Shown in pieces: positions 62,242 through 64,000 of a stretch of DNA of 64,000 nt. This DNA comes from Bathynomus jamesi (lineage: Eukaryota; Arthropoda; Malacostraca; Isopoda; Cirolanidae), in the NCBI GenBank assembly GCA_023014485.1, contig JAJOZX010000873.1:620001-684000 (forward strand), in the 5' to 3' direction. The notes under the pieces were generated by a model. The model was given only the letters and a program-made list of their open reading frames with translations, was not told where the DNA came from and searched no databases. Both the position numbers and the translations under genes were made by a program. Every line of letters begins with the position of its first letter. Position 1 is the stretch's first letter.

Positions 62242-63755
62242 TCACTGATACATGAGCGCTAGCAAGGCAACAAGTCTTCGATGCGAACCCGAATCAAGGA
62301 TTTGTTCTTGTAACCTAGGAACGAGAGAAGGATCTCTCAACCTCACTGCCTTTAAGATGAAAAGAACTTCGTGGGCATGGCACTGGTCGAGGACATCCAG
62401 AATTATTTCCTGCGCCTTTCTTCTTTTCTCTTCCTTCACTTCAGACGACCACCAGAAAGCAAGAAACTGGTAACAGTAATCCTCCAAAACCTCTTCTAAT
62501 TCCTTCAAGTTGGGCGGAAGGTCCGCCAATAAGTTCCTTTCTTTATCAACATCATCATCATCTTCCGCGTCAGATGTAGACACAGGCACGCGAGAAGCTT
62601 CAGGTTCATTACTCGAGTTCACATAGTCTTCAACTGAGGGAACAGGAGTACTGTTAGCTGCAGCTAATGAGGGAGTGCTGCTAATGGATTCCGAACCCAT
62701 TGCGGGAGGGCTAACCCACCCGCACTCTTCAATCGAAGGATTTGAAAATTGTTTTTTGTACTTTATGTTTTGGTCTTCGTTCTTTTTCTCCTGCTCCTCA
62801 CTCACTCTCCTAATTTTTTTCTCCTTCACACATTCGGATGAAAGAAGCAAGTCCGTATGATCCAAACTACTTTTCCTCGCTCTTTCTTCTGTGCTGGATC
62901 TGTCGACAGAATATTGACGAGTCTCCCCATGAATGAGAGCCATCAACCTCCCCACTGTCATGATTAGAGAGGGAAGTTTCATGTAAGGAATCAACAACTG
63001 GAACAGACCTACGACTCGAGTCACGCGATCACAGACATCTTCTAAGAGATCTTCGAGGCTTTCTACGCGACCTTCATGCTCGATATAAGAAAGCAAAGCG
63101 GATTCTAATTTCGAATCGGAAGACATGGCAGACAACTCTAAAAATAAAATATTTTTTAAGTATAGGATTAAAAGACTATTGCAAAGCTATTTTCAAAAGC
63201 CAATCGGTTTACCCTTTGTAGTTAAGTGTTGCTACTTTTATTTCAGTGAAACTTACGAATAAGGCGTGCGCCTGGTGTATCAATGAATGCGTACAGACAC
63301 ATTACAGCTAGATTAAGGATTTTCTTCTGTTCCTCATCTAGATTCTTTTGAAGAAGCAAACTTTTTCTTTCAAGAATATCTATGAGGCCACTGATTATTT
63401 CTAAAACAAAAAAATAAATAAATCAGTTTTCTACATGCATACTTATTATTAGGTAAAGTCACGGACAAGCAAAACAGATACCTCGAACCAATTCCTGATT
63501 TGTGTTTGTTCCCCCCACCAAAGCTATTGAATTGTCCGTGACTTCACAACTTCTAAAATCTGTTACCTTATGAAGATAAGTCATAAATTACAGAATATTC
63601 TCTCGGCACATTTTCATTTAAAATTCTTTGGACTTACGAGTGAAATGACCACCTACCTTCCATACTATAGAGAGAAGCCACGTTCAATCCCGTTTCTGGT
63701 AAACAGATGAAAAGAAAGCTTGATAACAAATCCAACAGGCTTGAAATTAAAGTGT
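62242..63755 (-). CDS. Unidentified helical protein, C-terminal three exons (partial)
   Basis: Minus-strand exons 63755-63657, 63400-63257 and 63137-62242 have GT-AG boundaries and consistent phases, giving about 378 residues to the stop. The N terminus lies beyond the window. The first two exons and the start of the third are hydrophobic helical repeats (LISSLLDLLSSFLFICLPET, LIDILERKSLLLQKNLDEEQ, LFQLLIPYMKLPSLIM), suggesting an ARM/HEAT-like solenoid. A charged Ser-rich, acidic linker follows (SDAEDDDDVDKE), then a helical C-terminal domain (LEEVLEDYCYQFLAFWWSSE, CHAHEVLFILKAVRLRDPSL) ending LVALLALMYQ. I do not recognise the family. Moderate codon regularity, conserved splice phases and the absence of repeat copies support a host gene. 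Confidence 0.75.
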
Positions 63756-64000
63756 CTGCAACATAAATACAAAACCTTCAATTATTCAAAGGTTTGAGTT
63801 TGAGTACACTTCTTCATTTCTAAGTTGGATGATCGCGACCCTTATTTTTCAGATTCATGACCCTTTGTAATTGCGCCTTCAAGCGAACAAACATTACAAT
63901 AATTCTGTCTGTTTGGTGGATCTTTGCTACCAGACATGAAAAGAATTGGGACACTTAAAAACGCGAGTAAAATTAAAAGCAAAAAACTAACTTCATAAAA
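63756..64000 (-). other. Intron of the unidentified gene, right edge
   Basis: Begins with the acceptor of the exon at 63755 (TTGCAG|AC on the minus strand). No further exon is seen before the window ends. Confidence 0.5.

Noticed and set aside
62252..62860. Plus-strand frames opposite the last gene
   Set aside because: They are antisense shadows; splice phases and composition support the minus-strand gene.

Overview
The window is eukaryotic nuclear DNA from an invertebrate, most likely an arthropod and possibly a decapod crustacean. The organism is inferred from intron-split single-copy metabolic genes, long AT-rich introns, (TA)n and homopolymer tracts, and a dense mix of mariner, hAT, piggyBac, pogo and non-LTR elements. 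The species cannot be read from the sequence.

Three host genes are supported. (1) HMG-CoA reductase (HMGCR, +): nine coding exons from 16031 to 21986 plus a probable untranslated exon near 15622-15683. All splice phases agree and give 547 residues with a complete catalytic domain but only one membrane helix. (2) Ethanolamine-phosphate cytidylyltransferase (PCYT2, +): nine coding exons from 31084 to 58087 giving 382 residues with both cytidylyltransferase domains; one intron has a GC-AG boundary. (3) The last three exons of an unidentified helical protein on the minus strand (62242-63755), which continues past the right edge. HMGCR belongs to the mevalonate pathway and PCYT2 to the CDP-ethanolamine pathway. 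Nothing suggests joint regulation.

Most of the rest is transposon-derived. 1-1558 is an unclassified transposase-like element (-). 1833-6258 holds three Tc1/mariner-type elements and a large inverted repeat. 6280-13650 is a decayed RNase H-bearing LINE split by a hAT element; a second copy lies at about 59990-61430 (-). 13690-14731 holds a second LINE fragment, an LTR-like segment and a 5S-rRNA-derived SINE. The HMGCR introns carry a hAT MITE, a palindromic mariner and two more 5S SINE pieces. PCYT2 introns 1-3 (about 23.5 kb in total) hold two large elements with terminal repeats of over 400 bp, a pogo remnant, a mariner deletion derivative, a piggyBac element with TTAA ends, a LINE reverse-transcriptase fragment split by a hAT element, and several MITEs.

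The most unusual observations are: the short single-helix HMGCR with an in-frame stop in its apparent leader exon; mariner elements whose 5' half is replaced by an inverted copy of their 3' half; two unrelated hAT MITEs inserted at the same homologous base of opposite terminal repeats of one large element; two mariner copies 38 kb apart with the same internal deletion; and the 5S-derived SINE family.
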